Below are positions 11,101 to 20,970 of a stretch of DNA of 28,196 bases, piece by piece; the first letter of the stretch is position 1; each line of letters begins with the position of its first letter. The stretch spans positions 1-28,196 of the forward strand of contig JAIPMN010017767.1 in NCBI GenBank assembly GCA_020650975.1, written 5' to 3'. Position numbers and translations under genes: made by a program. Source of the DNA: Apostichopus californicus. Taxonomy: Eukaryota > Echinodermata > Holothuroidea > Aspidochirotida > Stichopodidae. The notes below the pieces were generated by a model that saw only the letters and a program-made list of their open reading frames with translations, ran no database searches and was not told the DNA's origin.

Positions 11101-14100
11101 ATGCGCACATTGCAATTAGCAGCACTGAAATTGCACAGACAGAAAACTCTGATGGTTGTTTGTGCAGGACACAAGTGTGGAGCCAGGCTAATCAGTTTTA
11201 CTAAGAACCCCTAAATTTTATGAAACATTTGACAGCAAATTGATTGCCATACTGTAGTTAGCTTGAAATGTCTGTCTTATAGAATTAATGTTATTTTACT
11301 TAATTTATATTCTCCTTTAGGGGAGGTTTATCACTGGAAGGTGGAATAAAATGTTAACTACATGTATCATTTCAATTGCAAGGAGTTAGGCAGTTCCCTG
11401 GTTTACTCACAATAGCCCATATTGAAAACTTTGCAAAATGTATTAGAAATTTGATCATCAATTTTTATATGTGGTAGGAATATGTATATTTTCTTCCTGA
11501 TTCACTGAGAAGTTGAAAAAGTGATTGAAATTTCTCATATGCCATAGACCCAATCAATCCAGTCAACTAGTACTATGATACAGTAGTGACTTAATGAAGT
11601 TCTTGTAAATCAGAATGGCGTGATCACCTGCCTGATCAATGTTAAAAGCTTTCACTTCTACATTTTGCCGAAAGATACAGTTGTGCTCAGAAAGGTAGTT
11701 TTATATATTTTATTGTTGCTTTAGACTACCACGAATTTGTTCCTTACGCTATTAGCTCCATGTTTTCAATTTTTTATTAGGTTTCAGGTTTTCTTCCAAA
11801 GTCTTGTGTTATTATGGAATTTTGATTTCTCTTTTGGAAGACATTAATGCCACCTTTTCCACTTTTTATCTTTCCTTCACAGGATGCAAATAATCCCTAC
11901 AAGCCGCTAGATCCTTCAACCAAAGAGGTTCAATATAATGCAAAATATGAGCAAATGTTTGCACCAGAGGTAATGTTTCTTCACTTTTTTCCAACTTGTT
12001 AAGGTATTCACTATTCAGCACATATCAGTTTTTTAAGTGATTTATTCATTTTCTGTAGCATTTAGACTGATCGTTTATGAGGTTAATGGATGATATTTTT
12101 GTGTGGCAGAGTCAGAGAGTTTGAAGCAACTTTTAAAACTGTTCATAAATGGTAATTTACTTTTGTATAGGTCTGCAAAGCAATTAATCATATTGATCTA
12201 TTGCATTCAGTTGTTTTAACTCTTAAATAGACAAGATCTTATTTTGGATCTTAACTTTTTATTTCATATTTGTGTATATAAATATTTTTTTTTTTTCAGG
12301 CAGGACCAGTGAATCCCTTCAAGACACAGCAACAGGCCGCTAGTAAGAACATGCTGGCAGGATTTGTAGAAAACGCTAACTTTAGTGCCTTCCAGTTTGA
12401 AAACCAAAGGAGAACATTTACAAGTTATGGTATGTACAGACCAGTGGCGGAGCGTCCATACAGTCAGGGTGGGCGGATGCCCCCCCTGACGGACTCAAAT
12501 GGACTGCTGGCGCCCTTTTCAGCTTTTTACCATTTTTTACTTATGCACGATTATTGACTTTTTTATTGCGCTCTCATCTACCTATTGACATTTGTCACAA
12601 AATGGTGATGACACCTATTTATTCTTCGTTTATCTGCAAATTAGCAAGGCCCGGAAAGGGTCATTTCCGGCGATCTAGGGAGTATCTTTACTCAAAAACT
12701 TCTGTACGCTCCGCGCCAATGTGTGGTGGCGCTCCGCTCAGATAGTGTCGAAGCGCCCCTACAGATCATTCTCGCCCCCCTGACCAATACCCCTAGCTCC
12801 GCCACTGGTACAGACCACGTGCAAGAGGCAGAGAAATATCAGTGGAAAATCCTTATATACATATGTAGTATGAATGAACTTTAGAGCTCTAGTAATTTTG
12901 ACCTTATTATCATGCAGCTATTGTTGTGTTGATGGGATTAAACTGTTTTATCCATGTGAATTTACTTTCACCCGTTCTTGGTATTGTTTCTCACTCTTAT
13001 AAAGTTTGATCTCATTGTTTGCTGAAGTGATTCATTGAAATAAAATTGAAATGAAATGAATGAGGTCTTCAGTGCAAAGGTTATGTACGTTAATTCATAT
13101 TTTTTCTTCGTAATCCTCTTGTTGATATGTTCTTAAAAAATTCTGGTTCTCTTTTATTCTGCATTTGCTAATTTATTGATGTATTCTGAAGCATCATCAT
13201 TAATTTTTTTAATTGTTTTCATACTGATTATTTTTTTCGCAACTATTTGATCAAATATCATCATCTTGTGATGTTTTTGAACACCTAACAAGCAATTATT
13301 GTGAACTCATACCATCACCTTCAGCAGTTTATGTACTATCGGTGAACACCAAAGCCAAATCGCTACTTTTTGGCCAAGGAATTGATTATACACTTTTCTA
13401 GCTCTGGAATATGTTTTTTTTTTTTTTTTTTGCGAGCAGAGATGTTTTAAATTTTAATAGGGCTCACCAGCCGTGCCCAAAATCAACAGAGGGTGATGTC
13501 ATATCTAGTTTCTAATGTTTGACATGATTCAAGTGAGGACTAACACCAGATAGAGTTATTTTAAATCAGAGGACAAATATGACAGTTCCTTCTGTAGAAA
13601 TGTTGGAGAGCTCCATAACACTTTCACTTTCAAGCTGTGCTGCAGATGGATCTCTTATTACCCAATGAGAGCCTTATGCCAGTAACTGGACTCGTGGTAT
13701 ACCTCTAAATAAATGTCATATATATTGAAATGGACCTATAAGTCGATTCAATTCCGTTACTATATATTGAATACCCAAAGTCCCCAAAATACACTATTTG
13801 AGCTTCAGTTCAGAAAATTTGTAAAAGTGTTTTCTGTGTGTAGACGATGCGTTTAATTCAAGACGTGGCTATACAAGACACATATCTGTAAACAACAATG
13901 GCATGTTTTTATTTCATATCTTCATGAGTTATTCTTTTATTGCACCATTCACTATGAATAAAGATTTTTCTCAGAGAGTTTCTTCTGCATAATAAGCTCA
14001 GCATTGTTGTCTTTGCAGGTTTTGCTGTAGATCCAAGCACAGACAGCTCAGATAGAATTGTCGGGGATTCTCAAAAGATGGTGGACGCTGAAGGTACGTC

Positions 14101-17100
14101 ACTTACTTTAAAGGGGTATTCCAAATGAGTTGATAAAAGATGCTGGAAATTGTCTGCATCTTTAATAGTAATAATAATAATAATAATATTGAGGATTTAT
14201 AAAGCGCAGACATAACCACCGATAACGGTGCTCAAGATGCATCACAAGATTGCCCCGGTCAACGATAACCTGTGGAACATAAAGACAATCCCTCCACATG
14301 GCAGCAGCTAAACAGCGCCAAGCTGACAGTTTATCTCACAGGTCCCAATTTATACACCTGGGTGAAGAGAGGCAATGGAGATTGAGTGCCTTGCCCAAGG
14401 ACACAAAGCAATGATCTGGCCAAGAGTCTAACCTGCAATCCTTATATCAAGTCTACTGCGTTAACCACTTGACCACAACGCTCTCTTTAGGTTCAATACC
14501 ACATCCTCATAGCATATTGCATGTCAAAGAACGTGGACTTGTGAGTTATGTGGTATTTTGCAAAGGCATCTGGCAACAATAGAGTGAATGATGTCACCAT
14601 GGCAAGTCAGCTGAATTTTTTCCTTCCTTTTCTCTATAATATTTAAAAACTCACTTATTTAAAAGATGTGGCTTAACAAAGCAAATCAAGGACTGGAATG
14701 TCCTGGTAAAAATATACTTGCGGGAACCCCATAAAAAATTATTCACTTTCATGATTCTTTTGTCGTATTTCCAGGAAAGACCGTCTTTGAAAGTTCTCAG
14801 AAGAGACCAGGAGATAAAAGAAAGAAGACAAAGAATATGGATGCATCAGATATCGATGGTTATGAAGGCCCCTGGAGTAAATATAAAGATGAAGAAACAG
14901 TTTCTAAGCCATCAGAGGTCAGAAGACACATTATAAGTCTACTTGATGTAGTAAAAGCAGCCATTGTTAGAGTTTAATGTTTTGTAATTAGGAGGGGGGG
15001 TGGAATTATTTCTGAGGAAATTTTTTACGATCTGATGATTTTGCAAACGCAGCCAGTTGGCACAATTTCCTAATGCTAATTCCTCTCTAAACTGTACTCC
15101 AATATCATGCTCTCAAAGCACTGATATTGACAGTACAAACAGTTCCTTGATCTGATAGAAACATGATATTCATACTGCTCGTACTGACAGTACGAGTGCT
15201 CTGAAGCGGGACTTGGCACTACAGTATAGAAATAAATTGTCCCAACTGGGTGGCAACCACCCTGTGTTGTTGCATATTCATCTCACTACACACATAGTCG
15301 TCAGCTATCATTATCTCAAAACTCGATAGAAAATGACGATACAATGACTGTAAATTTAAACGGAAGGTCAAGATTACGTTCCTTATATCTGGACTATATT
15401 TCTTTTTCAATTTTACAGGCAGAACAGGAGGAACTTGATGTCATTCTGGCTAAAAGGGCCAAGAAGGGTAAAACTGTGGAGGAGAAGACACTTGAAGAGA
15501 AAACCACCTTACATGGTACCAGTCATTTTATACATGTTTTTTTTTTATGTTTTATAGCTCTGTGTAGCATGTGTTAAAGAACAATATCAAATAGAAATGG
15601 GTAACTAGTTTAATAACCAGTCCAACAAGATCCATGATGATATTATATTTGTGTGTGCATCTCGTCAAAGAACTAACTTGATTGGACCATCGCATTTGAA
15701 AATGTTGCAATGTTTTCCATGTTAGCTGCTGGAGCCTTCCACTGACAAACCTCTCTTGTTCCAATAAATGTTCATTTGATGAAAAAGCAAAGAAAGGTGC
15801 TGATTTTTAACACTTAGTCCAATTTTAGTCTTATTAAGGTAATTCGGAAGTTGGTAAAATTGCCCGCTGAATTTAAACACCTGATATCAGGTCCCTTTTA
15901 GTCACACTGTCAATACCCATTCCCCACCCCTAGCCCCTCCCCTGCTTCCATTTGTGCCTATGAAAAGGAAGGAGAAAAATATTCATTTCACTGAAAGCGA
16001 CACTTTTTAAAGATTTAACAATCATGGTACTCCCTTTTCTCTGGTTTTTAAACCGATCTCATAATACCTCTCCTCTCACCAACAGTCAAGGACGCGTATG
16101 ACTATCAAGGCCGCTCGTATCTTCACATTCCCCAAGATCTGGAGGTCGACTTGAAATCGGAGGAACCCCCAGAGAAGTGTTACCTCCCCAAGAAACACAT
16201 CCACTCCTGGACGGGTCACACCAAGGGTGTCTCCTCCATCAAACTCATCCCGAAATCAGGTCATTTATTGCTCTCCAGCGGCATGGACAGTAAGATCAAG
16301 GTAACTGTCAATCAGACTTGTGACAAGTCTGTATTTGTACTCATATTCTAGCATAGTTTACCTGTACTGGTACTCGCCTCCGCATGGATTGTACTCGTAA
16401 GTTGTAACCGGCATATTTTGGGAATCTAGTATAAAGGTACCAGTGCAAGAACTATGTACCCTTACTCATGCTTTTCAGTTTTGGTACTCAAGCTTTGTAC
16501 TCATACCAAGGGGAATTTTAATGGTACTCGGACTTTGTACTCATACCAAGGGGAAGTTTAATTGTACTCATACATGTGCTGTTGTACTTGTACTATTGTA
16601 ATATTTTTTAAGTTGTATTATTTTATGCGTTTCTGTGAAGCTGCTTTGAGATCATTCTTTTGATGTAAAGCGCTATATAAAATAAATTATTATTATATTA
16701 TATTATTACTACATATCTTCAGCTAACCAAATTGGTTGTTTTAATTGCTCATCTTGGAAGGTTGGAGGGAGGGAGGAGGTTGGGTGGGGCGAGGGGGACA
16801 TTGTAGGGTGGATTGATTCAGGTCTTCATTATTTGTATTACAATTTCTTAATTTGTCCTTTGTTAAGGTTTTCCTCATTAGAAGAATACTTTGGGTAAAT
16901 TTTTAGCTCATTTTGGATGAATGCCCTTGCTTGCATTTTAAACGTAACTTTGAAGGAAATCAGATGAAAGCCACTAATTGCCATGGTATGCAAGGTTCCA
17001 GTGAACACACCTACCATGAAAGGATGTAGGAGTCCATCCAAGCCTTCCACTCAAATCTGTCGACTGTTTGCAGAATGAAAAAGTTCAGGTCATTTATTTG

Positions 17101-20100
17101 AATCCATTTTGCTTGTGAAGAACCTTTTTTGGTAGATTCAGAATGTTTATAATATTGCGTCGTCAGTTGTCTATTTAGCCATCAATCCAAATTTTTTTTT
17201 TGTGTGCAATCGCCAGATTTGGGAGGTGTACAACCAGAGGCGCTTATTACGTACATTCGTGGGTCACAAGCAGGCTGTGAGAGAGGTGAACTTTAACAAC
17301 GACGGGACCAAGTTCCTCAGTTGTGCCTACGACAGATATATCAAACTCTGGGACACAGAAACAGGTGAGATGTTTAGTCTTGTCTATCTGTGCATGGTAT
17401 TAGAAGTCTCTTCATTTTATTTTGTAAATTATGGATCTCTTGGAATTCAGACAAAAAAATAAAAATCTGTCTTGTGTGTCTTTGCTTTGCAGTATACATG
17501 TAACTAACAAGTTCAACCAACATATTATATATATATAATATTTTCGATTTTTTGCAATTTTTGATTACCAAATTGCATGAAGGGTGCTGGTGGACTGTAT
17601 GTAGTTATTATTATCACTTATAATTGTATAATTATTAAAAAATATGATTTTGAAGTTCATTATAAACATGGATTAACCATTTCCAACCCTGTAGTTTCTA
17701 AATATTCCCTGCAAAACTGATAAGTACAGTAGTATGCAATTTAGTTAAATAATAGTGAGCTACTTCTCTCCCCGATTTATTTGTTCTTTCGTCAAGAATA
17801 AAACAAATATAACAGCAGGTCCGAAAGATTGGCACCCCTTCCCCACACCCCCTAGCTTTGCCTTACATTGAGAAACATTGTGGTATGAAAGCGTTCTTGG
17901 TATTGTGATACAGGTGATAGAAAATAACATTGGCTGATGATGTAGGTATCCATACGACAATCTACAGAACGGAGCAAACAGTTGGATTTGAAGCAAAAGT
18001 AGCAATGGTACAGTAGTACTTTTAAATACTATAAATTTGATATATATGAAGATAGTGGATAATCATGTTGCTTAGGTGAATGCTTGCCTCACTGTGGCAT
18101 TTCACACCCCAATATTCTGCCATAACCTGGACAACCATTACCATTGCTATCACCCCAAACTTTTCTGACAGCATGTCTTCAGAAACTTTTCCTTTAGGCA
18201 GTTGCGCCGACGTTGCTAATTACCTGAACAACGTCCGGTCAACGCCGCCGTGCATTAATCTGAATTTATTTTAAAATCTATTAAACCTATTAAGTTCTCA
18301 GCTTATGACAAGTAAATTCTTCTCACATTTTAATATAATATCAGTGATACTCTTTCTTTAATATTTCCCTCTTTTATCCTCATTTCCAGGTGAATGCATA
18401 GGAAGGTTCACGAACCGTAAAGTACCGTACTGCGTGTCCTTCAATCCAGACGAAGACAAACAAGACATCTTTGTGGCTGGGATGTCAGACAAAAAGATAG
18501 TCCAGGTCAGTTTGAAAGAAAACAGAAATTCACCCCAGATCGTACTTTGATATTGCAGTATTGTTTAGAACATGTTATTCAAAACATTTTCCTAAACGGC
18601 ATAAATGCCGAGCTACACCGCTGCTTGCTTTGCCTAAAAAATTTTTTTTTTTTTTTTTTGGCAGCTTGCTGTACTTGTGGGAGGTTAATTAATATTTATT
18701 AGTTAATTATGCAAGGTTCAGGGAAAACAATGACTGTAAATTGTAATATAAGAGGTAACAATAATGAATAATGGCAGCAAACTTATTTCATGATGGTTAT
18801 TTATATTTTTGTCTTATTATTTCCAGTGGGACACAAGGAGCAATGAAATAGTACAGGAGTACGACAGACACTTGGGAGCTGTTAATTCCATAACCTTCGT
18901 GGACAACAACAGACGGTTTGTGACCACCTCCGACGACAAAAGCCTGCGTGTCTGGGAGTGGGACATTCCTGTGGATTTTAAGTACATAGCAGAACCAAAC
19001 ATGCACAGTATGCCCAGTGTGACTCTTAGTGCTAATGGTAAGATCATATCACCATGGTAACCATCCTACTTTTAGTTTTTGGAAGGAGCTTGAACTTGAC
19101 CATTATTATGAGTCTAAGTGATAGAGATGGTTGTGAGACAGCGTAGGAGAAATTGTATTCCATTTGGGAGATACCACGGTTTTAATGTTCCATAAAAGCT
19201 ATATACTTATAAAATGGAACATACTATCAATATATGATGTTTTGAGAATTGTTCTTTCTCCTTTTCATTTCAATGTTAGGCAAGTGGTTAGGCTGCCAGT
19301 CTATGGACAACAAGATAGTCATATACAGTGCCCTCAACAGAGTAAGGGAAAACAGGAAGAAGGTCTTCAAAGGTCACATGGTAGCAGGGTATGCTTGTCG
19401 AATGGATTTCTCTCCTGATAATGCGTAAGTAAAAGCCAGATTTGATGTTGAAATTTTTGACAAATTTTAAGTGCTTAGTATTAGCTGACAATTTTCTGCC
19501 TTCAGTTGCTTGTGGTACTTAGAAATTAGTTCATAATTCTTATATTTTTGAAAGACAACTTCATCATGAATACTTTAACAAAATGTGTCATTGCTCTGAA
19601 AGTACACTTGAGCTTTGATGTTTGTAAACTTAGCATGAATGGTCATTGTTTCAAGTTTTAATGATAAGTTGTTTATTCTTTGAAAAAGTAAGGTTCACTT
19701 CCCCGATAAATGTACCAAATTTTCTCTCTTTTGTGGGCCGCATTGAATTCTTTTGCATGTCAGATTTGACATACAAGTTGCCTACTGCAGAATTCTGGTC
19801 TAGACTTAAGTGTGGATGTTTGTTTTGAAAATAACAAGTATTCTCAAGAGTTTTAACATCTTTTTTTTGGTGTTTTTTCCTCCATTTAATCAAAATTTGC
19901 TTTCTGTTACAGAATGAAAATAGAACATAACGTAATACTAATATAATAATATTATAACTCACAGTCACCAATGAAACATCTGGTTTGACACTAATGCAAC
20001 ATATTAACAATTCACTTCTCTCTTTTTTTTATCTTTCTATTTTGAGTATATTTGATGGAGAGAATAGTTTTGCTGCTACAACAACCATGCAGCTTCTGTT

Positions 20101-20372
20101 AGGATAATCCTTTAATATATACCTTTCAGCCATTGATCAATTCTTACCCAATTTGTCTTTAATATAAAATTTTTTTGGTTGGTTTTGCTCTCAGATACGT
20201 GGTTTCCGGTGACGCAGACGGGAAGCTGAACATCTGGGATTGGAAGACGACTAAGTTGTACTCCAAGTTGAAGGCTCACGATGGGGTTTGCATCAGCTGT
20301 CTATGGCACCCTCATGAAACGTCAAAGGTCATCACGTGTGGATGGGACGGTCAGATCAAACTCTGGGACTGA
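7940..20372 (+). CDS. CDC40: Pre-mRNA-processing factor 17 (CDC40/PRP17), 12 coding exons
   Basis: CDC40/PRP17 is a nuclear spliceosome protein needed around the second transesterification step of pre-mRNA splicing (established for yeast and human). Coding exons: 7940-8149, 11883-11969, 12300-12429, 14019-14093, 14775-14917, 15419-15515, 16086-16300, 17217-17364, 18390-18505, 18827-19037, 19280-19424, 20195-20372. They sum to 1755 nt, i.e. 584 residues plus TGA, close to the roughly 580 residues of the human protein. Every intron is GT-AG and phases match at all junctions. Residues 1-285 are a charged, low-complexity half with conserved blocks ([12 protein letters not shown] near 78, DIDGYEGPW near 197). 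Residues 286-584 form seven WD repeats: about 286-322, 330-364, 370-409, 415-451, 458-494, 506-541 and 548-584, with IWE, LWD, QWD, VWEWD, IWDW and LWD ends. The start ATG has A at -3 and G at +4, and an in-frame TAA lies upstream at 7907-7909. No disabling change is visible. Confidence 0.97.
8214..9235. mobile_element. Non-autonomous DNA transposon with CCGCCAT-rich termini, 9-bp TSD (intron 1)
   Basis: A 1022-bp segment flanked by perfect 9-bp direct repeats GCTTTATAT (8205-8213 and 9236-9244). The two ends are inverted copies around GTGACATTCCGCCAT (left GGGTCACATTCCGCCAT, right ATGGCGGAATGTCACGG). Both ends are packed with CCGCCAT/ATGGCGG motifs, more than a dozen in total. The interior has no coding potential but contains internal duplications (about 8348-8439 with 8452-8541, and 8681-8719 with 8733-8772). 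The 9-bp duplication and long motif-rich termini would suit a Mutator-like element, but no transposase is present and the superfamily is inference. It starts 65 bases after the exon 1 donor. Confidence 0.85.
8251..8331. repeat. 38-nt-arm hairpin inside the intron 1 element
   Basis: Arms 8251-8288 and 8294-8331 are reverse complements with a single mismatch, separated by a 5-nt spacer. Each arm contains TTACCGCCACAG and GACTTTCCGCCATGG. This is the left subterminal part of the transposon and should form a very stable stem in DNA or intronic RNA. Confidence 0.92.
9463..10009. mobile_element. Non-autonomous DNA transposon with about 90-bp terminal inverted repeats, 9-bp TSD (intron 1)
   Basis: Left terminus 9463-9551 and right terminus 9920-10009 are near-identical inverted repeats (for example AACAGGCCC...ACGACAACTCAAGACAAC against its complement). 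They are flanked by perfect 9-bp direct repeats GGCATTGGC (9454-9462 and 10010-10018). The ends read GGTCATACT and, complemented, GGGTCGTACT. The interior (about 370 bp) encodes nothing recognisable. Long TIRs, G-rich tips and a 9-bp duplication fit Mutator-like non-autonomous elements; that class assignment is inference. Confidence 0.9.
10277..10511. mobile_element. Short non-autonomous DNA transposon, 9-bp TSD (intron 1)
   Basis: Inverted repeats containing CACTGCGAAGTTCGGACACC on the left (about 10301-10320) and its complement near 10486-10508, flanked by perfect 9-bp direct repeats CTATTACTA (10268-10276 and 10512-10520). The left end carries a second degenerate copy of the motif (TATTGCGAAGTTGGGAACAC), so the termini are unequal. 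It has no coding content and its class is uncertain. Confidence 0.75.
10521..11882 (+). other. Rest of intron 1, no feature recognised
   Basis: AT-rich intronic sequence up to the exon 2 acceptor, with no exon-like frame, tRNA-like promoter or inverted repeat that I could support. Confidence 0.6.
11883..11969 (+). CDS. CDC40: CDC40 coding exon 2 (residues 71-99)
   Basis: A 29-codon phase 0/0 exon with acceptor TTCACAG and donor GAGGTAATG. It encodes [19 protein letters not shown] followed by [10 protein letters not shown], which is the conserved DP..KEVQYN..YE.MFAPE block of PRP17 proteins. It contains no ATG-initiated ORF, so a simple ORF scan misses it. Confidence 0.95.
12300..12429 (+). 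CDS. CDC40: CDC40 coding exon 3 (residues 100-143)
   Basis: Acceptor TTTTTTCAG; donor TTATG/GTATGT at 12430, ending in phase 1 within Gly143. It encodes [20 protein letters not shown] and [12 protein letters not shown], matching the NPF.TQQ and F..QRRTF..YG blocks of the family. A hAT-like element begins only 12 nt beyond this donor. Confidence 0.96.
12442..12807. mobile_element. hAT-like non-autonomous element in intron 3, next to the exon 3 donor
   Basis: A 366-bp segment bounded by perfect 12-bp inverted repeats CAGTGGCGGAGC / GCTCCGCCACTG and flanked by perfect 8-bp direct repeats GTACAGAC (12434-12441 and 12808-12815). The CAGTG tip and 8-bp duplication are typical of hAT elements. No transposase frame is present. 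Its 3' half (about 12650-12765) shares a distinctive block, including TACGCTCCGCGCCAA and TGGTGGCGCTCCGCT, with the element at 23108-23653, so both belong to one family. The left target duplication overlaps the +5/+6 bases of the exon 3 splice donor. Confidence 0.93.
12816..14018 (+). other. Rest of intron 3, no feature recognised
   Basis: AT-rich intron with a T-run at about 13416-13431 and an ordinary acceptor region. I see no coding frame or clear repeat boundary. Confidence 0.55.
14019..14093 (+). CDS. CDC40: CDC40 coding exon 4 (residues 143-168)
   Basis: A 75-nt exon, phase 1 in and out, acceptor CTTTGCAG and donor GTACGT. It encodes [20 protein letters not shown] and then VDAE. This is the linker that in vertebrates carries the YALDPS motif. 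It has low complexity and is too short for a standard ORF list. Confidence 0.92.
14164..14490 (-). mobile_element. tRNA-derived SINE, antisense in intron 4
   Basis: On the minus strand the sequence begins with a tRNA-like head: box A TGGTCAAGTGG (complement of 14465-14475) and box B-like GGTTAGACTCT (complement of 14423-14433). This is followed by a central core with GTGTCCTTGGGCAAGGCACT (complement of 14385-14404) and CACCCAGGTGTATAAATTGG. It ends in GCGCTTTATAAATCC and a run of ATT/AAT triplets (14169-14190 on the plus strand). That head-core-tail order is the standard layout of tRNA-derived SINEs; the core resembles one widespread in marine animal SINEs. Confidence 0.88.
14775..14917 (+). 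CDS. CDC40: CDC40 coding exon 5 (residues 168-215)
   Basis: Acceptor TTTCCAG, donor GAG/GTCAGA. It encodes [20 protein letters not shown] and the conserved [19 protein letters not shown] block, including a basic lysine-rich stretch that could serve nuclear import. The ATG-initiated ORF overlapping this segment is in the wrong frame; the correct frame is fixed by phase from exon 4. Confidence 0.95.
14918..15418 (+). other. Intron 5, no gene recognised
   Basis: Contains a G-run (14991-15001) and a small perfect hairpin at 15178-15196 (9-nt arms CTCGTACTG/CAGTACGAG around one base). Nothing else is supported. Confidence 0.6.
15419..15515 (+). CDS. CDC40: CDC40 coding exon 6 (residues 216-248)
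   Basis: Acceptor TTTTACAG, donor CATG/GTACCA. It encodes [20 protein letters not shown] and [12 protein letters not shown]. This is the charged, probably helical segment just before the propeller, corresponding to EQKELDEI.AKR.KKGK in the vertebrate protein. Confidence 0.95.
15516..16085 (+). other. Intron 6, no feature recognised
   Basis: AT-rich with a C-rich patch near 15916-15950. There is no convincing repeat boundary. Confidence 0.55.
16086..16300 (+). CDS. CDC40: CDC40 coding exon 7 (residues 248-319, first WD blade)
   Basis: Acceptor CCAACAG, donor AAG/GTAACT. It encodes [13 protein letters not shown], the [10 protein letters not shown] signature, and the first WD repeat ([16 protein letters not shown]...GMDSKIK), completed by IWE in exon 8. 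It is noticeably richer in G+C than its introns. Confidence 0.97.
16481..16575 (+). repeat. 40-bp tandem repeat, GTACTC-rich (intron 7)
   Basis: Two adjacent 40-bp units, 16481-16520 and 16521-16560, both of the form ..GGTACTC..CTTTGTACTCATACCAAGG.., plus a short partial third. The surrounding 16330-16600 has about eight GTACTC motifs, suggesting a longer degenerate array. Confidence 0.85.
16600..16705 (+). mobile_element. Retroposon 3' tail fragment (LINE/SINE type) in intron 7
   Basis: GAAGCTGCTTTGAGATCATT followed by TGTAAAGCGCTATATAAAAT and an ATT-repeat end. The paired AAGC.GCTTTGAGA / AAGCGCTATATAAA motif and triplet tail are characteristic of 3' ends shared by L2/CR1-group LINEs and their partner SINEs. 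No head or coding region is recognisable, so it is a fragment. Confidence 0.6.
17217..17364 (+). CDS. CDC40: CDC40 coding exon 8 (residues 320-369, second WD blade)
   Basis: Acceptor ATCGCCAG, donor ACAG/GTGAGA. It closes blade 1 (IWEVYNQRR) and encodes blade 2 ([16 protein letters not shown]...[14 protein letters not shown]). The GH dipeptide, the Asp of AYDR and the terminal LWD are the expected WD landmarks. Confidence 0.97.
17365..18389 (+). other. Intron 8, no feature recognised
   Basis: AT-rich, with a short TA-repeat at about 17525-17538. Frames here are short and lack family features. Confidence 0.55.
18390..18505 (+). CDS. CDC40: CDC40 coding exon 9 (residues 369-407, third WD blade)
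   Basis: Acceptor CATTTCCAG, donor CAG/GTCAGT. It encodes [20 protein letters not shown] and [12 protein letters not shown], the third WD repeat. It is almost superimposable on vertebrate PRP17 and has no ATG-initiated ORF long enough to be listed. Confidence 0.97.
18827..19037 (+). CDS. CDC40: CDC40 coding exon 10 (residues 408-478, WD blades 4-5)
   Basis: Acceptor ATTTCCAG, donor AATG/GTAAGA. It encodes [40 protein letters not shown] and the MHSMP.VTLS block, among the most conserved segments of PRP17. ATG-initiated frames here run 6 codons upstream and 7 codons downstream into the introns, so the exon limits come from splice sites and phase. Confidence 0.97.
19280..19424 (+). CDS. CDC40: CDC40 coding exon 11 (residues 478-526, WD blades 5-6)
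   Basis: Acceptor AATGTTAG, donor AATGC/GTAAGT, ending in phase 2. It encodes [20 protein letters not shown] and [19 protein letters not shown]. The overlapping ATG-initiated ORF in this interval is a different frame and not the product. Confidence 0.96.
19425..20194 (+). other. Intron 11, no feature recognised
   Basis: AT-rich intron. A 119-codon open frame on the minus strand (19651-20010) has low-complexity content and no recognisable domain, so it is not called as a gene. Confidence 0.55.
20195..20372 (+). CDS. CDC40: CDC40 coding exon 12 and stop (residues 526-584, WD blades 6-7)
   Basis: Acceptor GCTCTCAG, stop TGA at 20370-20372. It encodes [20 protein letters not shown] and the last blade ([17 protein letters not shown]...[11 protein letters not shown]). 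The protein ends exactly on the final LWD, as the vertebrate protein does, so the C terminus looks complete. Confidence 0.97.
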
Positions 20373-20641
20373 GAGAGGAACGCCACCCCTCGATGACGAA
20401 ATCGCTCCCAGACGGCCAGCCATGTACTGAAGACCTGCACCGATGCAAGCTGTACGTGTGCAGGTTTAAGCTATGGACACAGCTTCTCTTGGAGAGTTTT
20501 AAGTAAATCTGAAGAAGCAGTGACATCAGCAAGCAGTAGTATGTCAGTTGAGAGCAGACGGAAGGAAACATGTTGAAGATAACGACACCATGAAGTAACA
20601 TGAAATATGAGGCATGTCATACCATCCTAGAATGAAAGAAA

Positions 20642-20970
20642 TGTAGGGGTTGCCATGGAGATGTGCCTAATTTGAAGTGGGACTCGTCGACAGTAGCAGG
20701 CAGTATGTCAGATTTCAAGTCTTTGAGGAAGGAGGGAGGGAAAGACACTCTCTACAAATTGTAGGGGTTGCCATGGAGATGTGCCTAGTTTGAAGTGGTC
20801 AGTGGGAGTCGTTGACAGTAGCTGGCAGTATTTCAGATTTCATGTCTTGAGAAAGGAGGGAGGGAATGACACTCTCTACAAACTGTCGAAGATTTTGAAG
20901 TGAAGTGAAATTTGTGATGCGTGTAAGGCAATCCTTCTGTGGGATGTGGGAGTTGCCATGGAGATATGCA
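20642..20970 (+). repeat. Tandem repeat in the CDC40 3' UTR, about 118-121 bp unit, two copies plus a partial third
   Basis: Copy 1 starts at 20642 and copy 2 at 20760, both opening with TGTAGGGGTTGCCATGGAGA and sharing the CAGATTTCA, GGAGGGAGGGAA and GACACTCTCTACAAA blocks in the same order. Copy 2 carries small indels and substitutions. A partial third copy at about 20948-20970 begins GGGAGTTGCCATGGAGATAT. The repeat is transcribed if the 3' UTR assignment is right. Confidence 0.9.

Noticed and set aside
14718..14936. 72-codon ATG-initiated frame over CDC40 exon 5
   Set aside because: Wrong frame; phase from exon 4 and the PRP17 block DIDGYEGPW fix the other frame.
19651..20010. 119-codon minus-strand open frame in intron 11
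   Set aside because: Low-complexity, antisense in an intron, no recognisable domain and no supporting splice or promoter features.
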